DNA from: Vitis vinifera
Taxonomy: Eukaryota > Streptophyta > Magnoliopsida > Vitales > Vitaceae
Assembly: GCF_030704535.1 (NCBI RefSeq)
Contig: NC_081820.1
Location: 811,001 to 875,000, forward strand
Direction of reading: 5' to 3'
DNA: 64,000 nt
Below are positions 11,040 through 24,815 of the stretch, one piece after another. The notes under the pieces were generated by a model. The model did not search any database and was not told the origin of the DNA. It saw only the letters and a program-made list of their open reading frames with translations. Position 1 is the first letter of the stretch. Every line of letters begins with the position of its first letter. Both the position numbers and the translations under genes were made by a program.

Positions 11040-14000
11040 GCTTACACCAAGGGATTTCACTTCCAAACTCTTCCCTAAACAAATACGGACATACGAAGGC
11101 TGCAGATAGGAATCTTGTTTTAAACTGCACGGATATCCAGATTGGTGGAATGATCTTCGGGCTAAGAAGGGTCGTGACGTGGGCAATAAGGATGAAGGCT
11201 CCGCTACAGCAGTTGTGGCTACTGCCGAACCTCAACTCTCATTCACACCACAGATGACAATGCCGAACTCAGGTAACTGTGGTTGTGCTTGTTATACTTT
11301 GACTAATGATGGTTACCGTGGTGCATGGCTATTGGATTCTGACGCAACTGACCATATGACGTTTACTACTACGAATTTCACCACGACTTCCCTACCACGA
11401 TGTACCAATATCCCCAATGCTAATGATATTACCTCCCCTATCACTGGCGCGGGCACTGTGACCTTATCCCCTACGTTGCAGCTGCATAATACTTTGTTTG
11501 TTCCATCTTTATCTCATAAGCTTCTCTCCGTGAGCCAAGTGACCTATGATCTCAATTGCATTGTGCTAATGTACCCTACTTTTTGTCTTCTCTAGGACAT
11601 TCTAACGAAGGAGATTATTGGGCATGGTACTAAGAGTGAGGGACTCTACTATATGGAAGACCTGAGTGTGGGTCGAGCACATCACACGCAACATACTCTT
11701 GGTGTCAAAGAAAAGGAACTCTGGCTTTGGCACCATCAGTTAGGACATCCGTCCTTCACCTATATGAAACATTTGTTTTCGGATTTATTTTCTCAGTTGA
11801 AAATTTTTTATTTTCAAAGTGAAACTTGCATATTGGCCAAAAGTCATAGGGCTTCTTTTCCATTACATTTGAATAAAAAGGATACTCCATTTGCTTTGAT
11901 CCACTCTGATGTGTGGGGACCTTCCCCAATTACTACTGTCAACGGCTTCAAATGGTTTGTGTTGTTTGTTGATGATTGTACCCGCATGACTTAGCTTTAT
12001 TTGCTCAAACATAAAGATGAAGTACTAGGCATTTTTAAATCATTTCATGCTATAGTGCAAACACAATTTTATGCTAAGGTTCAGGTCCTTTGATCGGATA
12101 ATGGTGGTGAATATGTCAATCATCAATTTCGTGAATACTTTCAACAACATGGTATTATTCATGAGACTTCATGCCCCCAAACGCCTCAACAAAATGGCAT
12201 TGTTGAGAGAAAAAACAGACATGTTCTTGAAACTGCTCGTGCTCTCTTAGTTGGTGCCCATGCTCCTACTAGATTTTGGGTTGACGTCGTTACCACTGCA
12301 GTTCATTTGCTCAACCGAATGCCCTCTAAGGTGTTGGACTTCCCAATCCCCCTTACAAGCCCTCTCGGGCTATACACCTGTGCCTGCAATCTTGATACTT
12401 CCCCCACGTGTATTTGGGTGCGTAGCATATGTCCATCTCCATAAAAACCAGCGGACTAAGCTAGATCCTTGTGCATGTCGCTGCTTATTTTTAGGCTATG
12501 CTTTTCACCAAAAAGGATATAGATGTTATGATCTCACTTCTGGTTGTATGTATATTACTATGGATGTCACCTTCGTGGAAATTGAAACATTTTTTCCATC
12601 CAATTCTCCTCTTCAGGGAGAGACTAGACAGGAAGAGCAGAATTGGACAAAATTAAATTGGTCGAGCGTATTTGAAATACATGTGGAACCGGGGCAACTA
12701 GAACACGTTTCTTTAGCTACTGAACATCATGAAGATGATCACGAAGCGTATGTGACTTCCCCCTCTGCAATACCCGAAAACCCAACTCCTGAGAATGATC
12801 CTAAGGTAACCTCCTTTAACATAAATATCTTGGCACCTCCTATTGGTTATGTGTTACCTAACAGGCACAATCGTGGCAAGCCTCCAAGCCGCTACTCACC
12901 AGATATTGAGGGAAGAAGATTAAGATATCTTATTGCCAATTATATGTCCACAAAGGAGCTGAATGAACCTCTCAAGACATTTGTGCATAAAATTTATATG
13001 TGTCACATTCCAACAAGGGTGGAGGAAGCCTTGGGAGACCCGAAGTGGACTCAGACAATCAAAGATGAAATTGAGGCACTAATGAAGAACAAGACATTGA
13101 ATCTAGTGCCATTACCGGAAGAAAAAAAAACAGTGGGGTGCAAGTGGGTGTTTTCCATTAAACACAAAGTTGACGAATCTATAGAAAGATACAAGGCAAG
13201 ACTCGTGGCAAAAGGGTATACTCAAACATATGGTATAGACTATCAAGATACTTTCTCACCAATAGCTAAATTAGATACTTTTAGAGTGTTGATATCTCTT
13301 GCAGCATATTTAAATTGGCCACTACATCAGTTTGACGTGAAAAATGCCTTCCTACATGGCGGGCTTGAAGAAGAAGTTTATGTGGACATCCCTCCAGTCT
13401 ACTCAGTGACCACGGGAACTAATGAGGTGTGCAAGTTGCAACGAGCTTTGTATGGGTTAAAACAATCGCCACGGGCATGGTTCGGGTAATTCAGCCTGGC
13501 AATGAAGAAGTATGGTTTCCAATAGAGCAATGCAAACCACACTTTGTTTCTAAAAAACAACAAGGAAAAGTCACGGCTCTTATTGTCTATGTCGATGATA
13601 TGGTCATTACAGGAGATGATATTGAAGAAATCTCACAGCTCTAATGGCAGTTGGCTAGTGAATTCGAAATGAAGAATCTAGGTGGGCTCAAGTATTTCCT
13701 TGGGATAGAGATTGCCAGATCAACCCAAGGCATATTTTTATCCCAAAGAAAATATGTTCTAGATTTATTATCTGAAGTTGGATTGTTGGAATGCAAACTA
13801 GTGGATACCCCAATTGTCCAAAATCATAAACTTGGGTTATATCCAAATCAGAAACCAACTGACAAGGGAATATATCAACGGTTAGTTAGCAAGCTCATTT
13901 ATCTCTCTCATACTCGTCCAAATATTGCGTATGTTGTGAGTGTAGTAAGTCAATTTATGCATTGTCCAAGTGAAGAACACATGGAGGCTGTAATTTGGAT

Positions 14001-14544
14001 ACTAAGGTACTTGAAGTCCTCTCCAAGAAAAGGGCTCATGTTTTCTAAGAATGATCATGTGAGAGTTGATGACTATACAGACGCGGATTGGGCTGAGAAC
14101 ATCTCTGATAGGAAGTCGACGTCAGGGAATTTCACATTTGTAGGTGGAAACCTTGTGACATGGAAAAGTAAGAAACAAAATGTGGTGGCACTCTCTAGTG
14201 CAGATGCAGAATTTCGTGGGATGGCCAAGGGTTTGTGTGAGCTTCTTTGGTTGAAAAGACTACTAGCCGAGATCGGTTTTGCTCCCAAGTCTGAAATGAA
14301 CCTCTTTTGTGACAATAAAGCAGCTATAGACATTTCACACAATCCAATTCAACATGATCAAACAAAGTATGTAGAGGTTGATCGACACTTCATCAAATAT
14401 AACCTAGAGACTAATACAATCCAGTTTCCATTTGTCAAATCTGAGGACCAGCTTGTAGATATACTTACCAAAGTCGTATCAAGCAAAGACTTCCACAACT
14501 CACTGATCAAGTTGCGCATGAAGGATCCGTATGCATCAACTTGA
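11040..14544 (+). pseudogene. Degenerate copia gag-pol
   Basis: Visible in order: a damaged Gag zinc-knuckle end (11080-11130, KYGHTK then CFKLHGYPDWW after a shift); a protease motif LLDSDATDHMT (11326-11358), where the usual DSG is DSD; an integrase HHCC region (HHQLGHPS, CILAKSH) with the catalytic region HSDVWGPS, SDNGGEY and NGIVERKNRH (11730-12220); reverse transcriptase with [22 protein letters not shown] and YVDDM (13000-13640); and RNase H with YTDADWA, LSSADAEF and NKAAIDI (14070-14400). The frame ends with TGA at 14544. Breaks include in-frame stops near 11593, 11993, 12092 and 13642 and frameshifts near 11100, 12340, 13490 and 13540. No intact polyprotein is possible. Confidence 0.92.
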
Positions 14545-14551
14545 GGGGGAG
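14543..14551 (+). other. Polypurine tract of copia element
   Basis: GAGGGGGAG lies directly before the right LTR and overlaps the pol stop codon. It is the plus-strand primer site typical of copia elements. Confidence 0.9.
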
Positions 14552-14744
14552 TGTTGGCATGAGTTGTATATTAAAAGGAAATTAGAGTAATTATAGAAAG
14601 TGGGATTTCTTTCCTTCACAAGGTATTTTAATTATAGGAGCAAAATCTGTATAGCTTAGAATAGAAAATATATTATGATATGTACTCGTAGGGTTGTAGT
14701 AACAGAAGAAGAACGATTGAACAAAAACAAAGAACTTTTTGACA
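14552..14744 (+). repeat. 3' LTR of copia element
   Basis: Begins TGTTGGCATG, ends TTTTTGACA, and is followed by the second TATAA target duplication. Same length as the left LTR. Confidence 0.95.
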
Positions 14745-17700
14745 TATAATACCACTAATATATGTTAACGATTAAGTGACATGTACACTTTTAATGTTAT
14801 TGTAATGAAGTTTATGATAATTAAAGTTTGATTTTATCAATTTTCAATATGTTATATATAGCATATGTTTAACTATTAATATATAAAGTGAATGGCTTTC
14901 TTGATTCATGAAATTTACTAAATCGATTTGTGCATCAACCACTTTTGATTGAACCATAAGTATGATTTTGTTTATGGTGTTGCATTTATATATATATATA
15001 TATGATGACGGTTGATGTTACATATATGTATATGAATTATGATTTTATGTCAATCATTATTTGGTTCTAATTGCCACATAATTGTTTATTGCTATTAATA
15101 TACAATTTGAATAAATTGAATTCTTTATGATTTTATATTATGAACTTGATCCTTTTATGAAGGAATTGCATATCTTACAACTTGGGATCATAAGTTATTT
15201 TTTTTTTTTTGGAAAATTACCTTTTATGCTTTGAAAATGGTATTATGAAAATCTAACATGATTGAAATTTTGATTTAATTTGATATTCATATTATGTATG
15301 TCTTGTAGTGACTAATATAGTCAAACTTTAGTGTTTTAAATATCGAATTATATAAAAATTATTTATATTAAACAATTTCAAATTCACTTATGAACGATTT
15401 GTTAGTCACCAAAGTGGTTGAACCTTAAAGTATTGTGTCTATTAAATTGTATAATATTGTTATTGATTACCTATTATGTAATACTTATAGGTGAGATGAT
15501 ATAATGACATATAAGAATAACTGAATTGTTATGGGTTAAAAACCATTCGGTTTAAGGTCATATGTAATTATTTATATGAAATATACATTATTGTGAATGT
15601 AATACAAATTGACACTCATGAGATTTTGAGGTAAAATTCACATAAATATAAATGGAACTAATTATGTGAGAATTTGTATATAATCTCATATTCTCGCTAT
15701 AGCAACATGTCTTGCATGTTTATAATTTTGTATTATTATTGGTTTATAGAAAGCCTTTAATATTTGTCCTATTTATGAAGTCTCATTATATGTTTGACAA
15801 TTCTTATTATAATTGTTATAATATTATGGTTTTCCAATAAATTTATATGTTTAACTATTATATAATGTTTATAATAGTAGTTAAATATTAATTTATCACA
15901 AAGTAGTGTTTAGAAGATAATTATATTATCATGTAGGAGTTCATATCATTTATAGCACGTTAGTCACCAAAGTAACCATACTAGAAAGTTTGATGAATAT
16001 CCTCTAAAGGTGTAAATGTTGTTTATTACAAAATTTTGAAATTCATATAATGTAAAGTTTGTTAGTCAGCAAAGTGGTCGAACTTGAGTGTTTCATAAAT
16101 ATGTAATTGAATACTCATGTTATTCAATTGTTCATTACTAATGGTTGCTAGCAACATATTTAAGTACTTGTCGAATGAGTATATTGAAGTTCATTAATCA
16201 TAAGATATTTAAGGATTTACATAAAGGTAAATTAACCACTTTATGAACAATGAATATGATGGGATAAGTCATATTCTTTAGTTAAACTATATTTGTACAT
16301 CCAAAGATTGCAGATGTATTTTTAACATAGACTATGAAGTGATCCATTAAAAAAATTATTAAAAAGGTCATAAAATTATTATATATTGCAATATCTACCC
16401 AAAGGACAGTTCTATTATATATATATATATATATTGTTTTTCTAAATTATTTGTTTGAATCTAACTATATTTTTACTTATATCTTATCAAGTTTAATCAT
16501 AAAAATTAAGTACGATATTCTATGTTACAATACAATCCTCATTGAACCAAACAAACCCTCACACCAGAGTTAGAGGATTTTTCTTTAAACCTTTGGATAG
16601 TGTCTTGAGTTTTATTAGTATTTAATTTATTCTCAATTTGCTTATAACTAACTTTTTGGATTAAGAAGTTAAAATGGCTATCCTTAGCCTCAATTCTTTT
16701 AGAAATGGTGGTGGATCTTAATCATTAATATTTCTCTCATTAGGGGATGAGCAAATCCAAGAAGAAAATCCTAGATGGTTGTCTACTCTAGAGTATTTAT
16801 TCTTAAGTTTTGGAATAATGTTTTAAAGCATTTAAGTTTAAGGGTTGAAGAGTTGAAGAAGTATCCGTTTGGTAATTCTATTTTTAAAAAGTTTTTATTA
16901 AAATAATTATGACATTTTTAAATTTTTAATTAAATATAAATCCAAACCATAAGTTACATTAGGAAGTGAAAGCTATTAGCATTTGACAAACTCTCGAGTT
17001 TAAATATATGCACTATCACTTTTATCACTATTTTACTATAGTGCAAGAGGTAATTCAATTTTAAAAAAAACTTATGTATTTTCAAATTATATATAAAAAA
17101 TTAAAAATAAGTTAAATGAATTTGAAATATTTTTTCTTCTAAATATTTTTTTTTTTTTTTTTTTACTTTTCCTCTATATTTTCTTTTACTTGTATTTTTC
17201 ACTGATCAAGCATAGCATAAAGGTAGCATAAAGGAGAAGTTTATTAACATCCAACTTGCCACTCAGCAACAAGGTAGATTGGCAATAAAAGTGGAATAAT
17301 ATTAGGTCTTCTCTCCAATCCAACACATTCTTTTCATAATCACATTTTACAAATCAGAGTAAAGGGTTTGCCTCCATTACCAACTACAAAAGAAGAGGTT
17401 TTGATATCACAAAAGCATGCAAGGTTGTCTAATTCTATATACAGATCTTGTAAATCTTATGATTTATTCATTGTAGACTACATATTCAATCAGTTTTTCG
17501 CAAATCTGGAAACACCCAGAATCAAAAGATCATTCTAACACAGAATAATCCATAGCATATACTCATGGTTGAATAGTAGAAGGCAAGCTACAAGTAATCC
17601 AAGAAAAATGGGAGCAAGTTCTAATGCAGTTTCATCCCTTTAGGGAGCCTACTTGAAGGAACAACAATTCCTGGATCAAGAGAAGGAAGACAATGAGATG

Positions 17701-18519
17701 GGGTTGGGCAACAGAGCTCTACGTTTGTGACAAAACCTGACCCCAAGGCTTGAGTATATCATTAGATTTTGGGCATCAATGAGGAGATACATATCAAGCT
17801 AAATACTGAACTGGGGTTCCTTGAAGAAGGGGCTTAAAGAAAGTGATGGCATTAAATCAAGTGTGCAGAAAACTACAGACATTCTCTGATTGCTAAGGTA
17901 ATCAACTCTTGTTAAGCTGTGGATGTAGAACTCCATCTCCTACAACCAAAAGGGTGGAGGGTGAGATGAGGTGCAGCGTAGTCTGGTCAAATCTGTTCTG
18001 GGTGCAGAGGGCCATATTTTCTACTCTTTTTTAAGTCCTAGCAGCTCTTCCTTCTAATTCACTGCCGGAATCCATCAGAGCTCAAATAACCCCAGTCCAC
18101 TCTAGCTTCCAACTCTCTTCAGCATTCAGCTTGGCAAAACCCCGCTCTAGCACTACTCTTAGAACACAGTGTTCCAACTTAGAAATATGTAGTAGACCTT
18201 GTCTCCTAAGGTCATCGCCAACCTTTCACGTTGTTTCTGCCTCAGAGACCACTCACATATCACAAGAAGATAAGAAAATGGGATATCAAGTAGAGTTACT
18301 TCTAAGGGAGATAAAATTTAAAACTAGAAAATCAAGTCCACCTTCTTTCATATAAATACCTATATTTGGCATCCCATTTAAAAAAAAAAAAAAAAAAAAA
18401 TCAGTCCAATTTTTTCCTTTCACTTGCTATTTTCACATTTCAAAGTAACTAAGAAAATCAGCTGCATACCATCAAACAGCTTTGCATTGCATTGTACCTA
18501 AAAACTGCAGTGCCATCTA
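14745..18519. other. Intergenic DNA, no gene supported
   Basis: AT-rich to about 17200, with (AT) tracts at 14988-15003 and 16415-16434. A diverged motif GTTAGTCACCAAAGTGG recurs near 15402, 15960 and 16058, with weaker matches near 15306 and 7317 on the far side of the copia insertion. From 17200 to 18360 the composition is more gene-like, but I find no convincing exon. Part of it may be the 3' untranslated region of the alanyl-tRNA synthetase gene. Confidence 0.45.
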
Positions 18520-21500
18520 TCAACTCAGTTTCATTGATGCAAACTTTGTTGCCACATCCATGGCCTCCTTCACGAGTGATGCATCTGTTCCCTGGAATCA
18601 ATCAATCATTCAAAGCTCAGATTAACAAACAATATCAAATGTAGGTAAATCAAATAATTAACAGAGGGAGAGTTTTTAATTATGCAGAGTTTTTCTCATG
18701 CACCACTACAAAAACAGCAGTAATGTATACACATGATTCGAGCATAAACCCATCATGATTTGAAAATTTCTTCTCCCCCACCAGGTAGGTTTTAGGTTAA
18801 GAGTTAAACAGCGATTTGAATAATTATTAAACTCAACAGTCCAAACATTTTTCTCCTTCTGGAATTCAAGAATTTGGTTTAGACCACAAATAATTTGTTA
18901 GAATCCTAATATTGTACATTCCCAAATATAATTTGTAACCCACTTCGAGAAGAAGTGAGGTTAAGGATTAAGATCCAAGAACTCAAACAAAAGGACAAAA
19001 TGGCTAACCTGGCCTTGAGCAAGACCACCTTTTCCTTTACCGCACCTCCCTTTTAGAGGCCCTAAAGCTGCTGTCAACCACTCAGATACCTCTAACTGCT
19101 TGAACTTCTCTCCATTCTCTGGTACTCCAGCATACACCACAGCCTTGTTTGTGGTCTCATCTGTGCTGAAAACCATAACAGATATTCCCTGTCCATACCA
19201 ACATATAGATACAGTCGGTGAAAGTTTCCATACGCCAAACAAGATGCACATTTTGGGGGGAAAAAAAAGGCCAAAGTCAGCTAAGGACCTTCTGCTCAAT
19301 GACTTTCAGAACTGCTTCACGAACTGCAGTGGTGTCCAACCCAACATCAACAAGAGAAATGCAGAAGGCCTTTCCATCTGAAGCAGCACCGTCTGCCATC
19401 TCAGTGGCAACCTTGACCGCTTTCTGTATATTTTCTTCAGCAATCTTCTTTTGCTCCTTTCTAACTTGATCCTGATGGAATAAGGTAATTTACCAAAGTG
19501 TAGCACATCCACATTGAGGGACTAAAAGAAAAGAGACATATTAAACCATAAAAAATAAGTGTTTTTGCTAATCCCAGCTGCAATACCTGAAGTAGTGAAA
19601 TCTTGGTCCTGAGATCAGCTTTCTTGGGTGCGGGAATAGGTGCTGCATCTACACGACTTCTTAAAGAAGCTACTTTCTGTGAAAAGGAAAAGAAAATCCA
19701 ACTGACAATAATAACAGAAAAGGCAAAACTTCCTGGGAATTTGAAATATGGTCCATGCAATAAAACCCACCAAATGACAATCCCTATAAGCTTCAATTCC
19801 AAGACATCAATTTCACCCAACATACAGTCCCGCCACAACATGACAAGGGTGTGGGTGTGGGATCCTTGTAAGATACTCGTATTTTGTTTCAAATAGCGAC
19901 ACTTGACTTTTTTCATTCTTAAAAATAGGGATAAAAGAGAAAATAGAGCAAGTTTTTTATCAAGAATATGTTATTTTTTGCTTATTGATTTTTTTTCTTT
20001 ATTATGTCATATCCAAGTATCATGCAAATCATATTTCAGGTGGGTTCCCATATCCCAAAATTTGAGATGTGAAGGATCCAGACATCCAGACATGCACCAG
20101 CATCCAATACACATTTATATCTATATCTATGTAACATAGCTCTATTTGGTATCCATGAAAAGTTATGGGACAAATATTTCACATTCTGATAAGAATTCAG
20201 TAAAAACCTTTTCCAGCAAGCTTCCTTCTGCATCAGATGCAGCATCTACTTCCTGCTCAAGTGAAAATGCCAATTCCATAGCTTTAAAAGCGCTATCAGT
20301 TGTAACAGCAGTTATTCTTCGGATTCCCTTAGCAATTCCCTCTTCTGATAGAAGAGCAAATGCCTTAGCCTCTCGTGTATTTGATATATGGGTCCCTGAA
20401 TATATCCATGAATAAGGTTCACTACAGAATTGAAATCAAGGCCCCAAGAAAAGGCACTCAAAAGTTACAAGAAATTAACCTCCACAAAGCTCTGCAGAAA
20501 CTGATAGCCATTCTGCATTATCTGGATCAGCCAGGAGATCCTCCACTTTTCGACCAATTGTCACAACCCTAACTGGGTCAGGGTAGACCTAGAAACCAAG
20601 AAGTATAAAATATAGATTGCACTTTAGCATCAACTACAAACTAGAATGAACATTTATGTGTCTGAACCAAATTTAAATGATAATGTTAATGGCAGTGAGC
20701 AGCTTACTTCTCCAAAAACGGCTCGTAAACCATTAATACGTTTTGCATCAGCAAGGGTTGCCTCCTTCCCATATACATCTAATTCATCTTTGATCTGATC
20801 ATTCACGATAGACTCAATTCTTCTCAAATGATCAGGATGTATGGGCTTACCTGTTCAATGTTCATATGCATTAAAAACAAAAATGAAGGTTTATAGACAA
20901 GTAAACTAAGAGTACTAATTACCATGGGAAAAATCAAATCGCAATTTTTCAGGAAGTACAATCGATCCCTTCTGATCAACATGATTGCCAAGTACTTCCT
21001 GCATTCATGTAAAAACAGTATTTAGAGAGCTAAACTGAACAAAGTAATTAAAGAACTAACAGATTTCCATGTAAGGAAATCATTTTGGACATACCCTCAG
21101 AGCAAAGTTCAACATATGGGTACAGGTATGGTTAGGTGCAATGAGCTTACGCCTGTCATAGTCAACCTGTTCAAGTCACATGATACTAGATACAGTCACA
21201 AACAAAACCAAAATCAAATGAACAAATCATAATCCAGGAAGATGATAACCATATAGTCTACCTTGCAAATTACTTTATCACCCACAGAGAATCTGCCAAT
21301 CTCTCCAGTAACTGAACCAATATGAAGAACAAAACCTCCATAAATTTGAACATTGCAAACTTGAAATGATCCACAAGAGCCTTCAAGTGATCCAGTATCA
21401 AATATCTAAAACCACAAATGTCTGATGTCATATATACATTCAACGTATCAGTTGCAAGGTAACGATACAAAACAAGCACCTTCAGACAGATGAACTATGC

Positions 21501-24500
21501 TTTGTTTATGTTCAAACATGTCTCAGTTGCAAAATCCAAGCCATAGAGACTGCATGAGCACTTGCATATCTTCCTTCTTTAGCCAACCCCCCTATCATTT
21601 ATAGAGATGCCAAATCCATGAGTATACTGCCAGATGACAATCTAACTGTTAAGGTATCCAATTTTGGAACTTCAGGTGCTGATTCCACTGGATCAAACTG
21701 TCATAAACACAAAAGTAATAGGGACACTCAGGTACCTGGACCCTCAGTATTTGATTATCGGAAATTTAATTGCCAAGAGTGATGTCTATAGTTTTGGAGT
21801 TGTCCTCATGGAGCTCTTAATGGGACTGAATTCTACTCCTAGTGGGAGGTGTATGAATGATCGAAATAGGAATATCATCCTTTAATACTTTCTCTCATCA
21901 CTCAAGAAAAGCAATCATCTCTGACATTTTGAATGTTTACATTAACATTAATGATGAAGCTGAAAGGGAGCAGATGGAAGGTGCTATTGGGCTTGCAAAG
22001 AGATGTCTAAGTAGTTGTGTCATAGAAAGGCTTAATACAACTTAGTCCACAATGCATGATTTGAGATATTTCTTACACAATACATATTAAGAACTCAACA
22101 CAAAAGGTTTAATACAACTTAGTCCATAATGCATGATTGTATTAAACCTTTTGTGGTGTGTTCTAAGTACGTATTGCATAAGAAATATCTACAATTATGC
22201 ACTGTGGAATAAGTTGTATTAAGTCTTTCTATAACACTACTACTCAGACATCTCTTTGCAAGCCCAATAACACCTTCTGTCTGCTCCCTTTCAGCTTCAT
22301 CATTAATCCTAATGCTAACATTCAAAATATCAGAAATGATTGCTTCTCAAGTGATGAGAGTAAGTAATGAATGATGATATTCCTATTTCAATCATCCATA
22401 CATCTCCCACCAGGAGTTCAGTCCCATTAAGAGCACCATGAGGACAACTTCAAAGGTATAGACTTCACTCTTCTCAATTAAATTTCTGGTAATCTGATAC
22501 TCAGGGGCCAGGTACCTGAGTGTCCCTGTTACCCTGTTACTTCTGTGTTTATGACAGTTTGATCCAGTGGAATCAGTACCAAAGTTCCAAAATCCGATAC
22601 CTTAGTAGTAAGATTGTTATCTAGGACTAGGATTATCTTCATAGACTTGACATTTCTATGAATGATAGGGGGATCAGCTACAGAATGAAGATATGTAAGT
22701 GCTTGTGCAATCTCTACAGAAATGCTCAGCCAGTCTTTCCATGAGTTTTAATTTTTTAGAACAGTACAATAAATCAACCAATCCAAGCATGAGGTAGGGA
22801 GTACAAAACCTGACCACCTTGCTCAGCATAGAAACTTGTGGTTTCCAGAATGATACCAACTTCATCGCCAGCTGCAGCACTTTCCAAGAACTCAATACCA
22901 GTGTAGATGGCCTTTATCACACTTTCATGGTCCTGAAACAGTAAATGAATAATGAAAACATTAATTAAAAAAATGAAAGATGATGATTAATCTAATTCTG
23001 GAATATGAGGCAATGAACACCATGTAAGAAATTCTATCCAAGGCAAATGATGCAGGCACTCTCTTTCTTATGGAATAGATCCGAACATCCAAAATTATTT
23101 TCTAAATTCTTACGAACTATTAAATGTGGCTACATGTCTCAAATGCATCTTGGAGTTGTGTCTGTGACCATGTTCATCCCAGTATGGCTATAAAATGGAA
23201 ATTCGTGCAAATATATAACCCCCAATGCATATTTCTTTACAAGTCAAAGAGTGCAATTCCTCTGGTATTCTATACCTATGAAATGTAGGGCATCTTCCCC
23301 CCAAAGATTGGTGTGTCTACTATATATTTCCCCAACATAGGTCTTCTCATGTGTCTAACAATAGCTCAGATATATCTTCCCTTGTTTACTTCATAAATGC
23401 ACAAGAAAAATACATGCCTTTTTTTATGAATATATTAAACACATGCTCATGTGAATATAGTGATTTTACTATGTGTAGACATTAAGGATTTATCAAGTTC
23501 AACACCCAGGTCCATGTTAAAAAGTGGCAGTCGTGTCCACTTCCATGTCTACAATTAATATTCTAAACATCAATCTGCAAGTAAATCTGTTAAACAAGCT
23601 CATCCACCAACCTCGAACCATGTAAACTTGCTGATATCATCCGTTGCAGCAACCCCCATCTTGTGCAATGCTGCAGTAGCATCAGCATCCATGACTATAG
23701 CACCACCAGCTTTCTGCCAAGAATGATAATTAGGCATAAAATGAGATCAATATAAAGCATTTTCCCTATTCATTTTTCTTTCATAAAAGAATGTTGCCAT
23801 TGCTCTTTTCAGTAATTCTTTTGTTTCCTGTGTTAATTTTCCTCTTCATTATCTTCATGTAAATAACCACACTATTAGAAAAGATAGGAAACACCAAGTA
23901 ACAACCAACTACCTTATTCTGAGCATTCCTTGATCTCTCCCTTGCTTCATCCATGGCAATATTAAAACCCATAACATCCACCGTTAAACCTCTTTCTTCT
24001 GCCATCAACTGGTAGAAAACGAGTATTAGAATTTGAAGGCACATAGGAAAATATGTATAATCAAATGAAAAAGCAGTTCAAGTACCTGAGTCAGGTCTAG
24101 CGGGAATCCATACGTGTCCCACAAAACAAATGCTTCCTGAAACCAAGAGATTAATAGAGTCACAAATCCAGAAGCAGAGTTTTGTGTCAATTAATTCTAC
24201 ACAAACTGAAATATATTCTAAATCCATGACCATCATGGAACAGTGCAAAAGGTTGAGCAGCAGCATCTTCCCCCTCTAAGAAGTGGTGCTTCTAACATTG
24301 AAAGCTAGGTAAGGATTTTATTCTAAATTTCTCCACAATTTAAACAATTATGGGTGAAAAATAGACATCACTATGAGAAACTAAGAGCCATTATTCTCAC
24401 TAATCCATACAGTTTAATATTTGACCACGATAGCCCAAGTAGCTTTGTTTCCATGGACGAGGCACTGTAGATAAAAATACTAAAAAAGATAGTACCATAA

Positions 24501-24784
24501 TTAGAGACTTGAAAACAAGGCTGTCTGTTCTAGGAGGTGAAGAATGACACCAACTTTTCTTTATAGGTACCCTTTTAGAATGACACCACTTCTAAATGAT
24601 TCCTTGCAGATTTTGGATGACCATACCAATAGTTTTCTGAATATGAATTAGGCCTTCCTTTCCTTCTGGGATTTCTTAGGAGCTTGTTCAAAGTCTTTGA
24701 GGGAGTCATAAAGATTCCATACTCTTTTTGCTTCTCGAGCCAAAAGAAGGAAGTAAAATATCATTTAATAAGGTAAGAAAAAGA

Positions 24785-24815
<31 letters not shown>

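Larger units (their letters stand above)
8121..14744 (+). mobile_element. Ty1-copia retrotransposon carrying captured sequence
   Basis: A 6,624-bp element with two 193-bp, nearly identical LTRs (8121-8313 and 14552-14744). It has a primer-binding site directly after the left LTR and a polypurine tract directly before the right one. It is flanked by TATAA target duplications (8116-8120 and 14745-14749). The gene order protease, integrase, reverse transcriptase, RNase H is that of Ty1-copia. The coding region has frameshifts and stops, so the copy is not autonomous. Most of gag is missing, and about 2.7 kb of unrelated sequence lies between the primer-binding site and the zinc-knuckle remnant. 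The nearly identical LTRs imply a recent insertion, so mobilisation in trans is likely. Confidence 0.93.

Noticed and set aside
11179..11595. Short separate plus-strand open frames between 10900 and 13650
   Set aside because: They are pieces of one degenerate copia gag-pol broken by shifts and stops, not separate genes.
21664..22045. Kinase gene in the plus orientation
   Set aside because: It is one arm of the inverted WAK fragment, with altered catalytic residues and stops, and lies within an intron of another gene.
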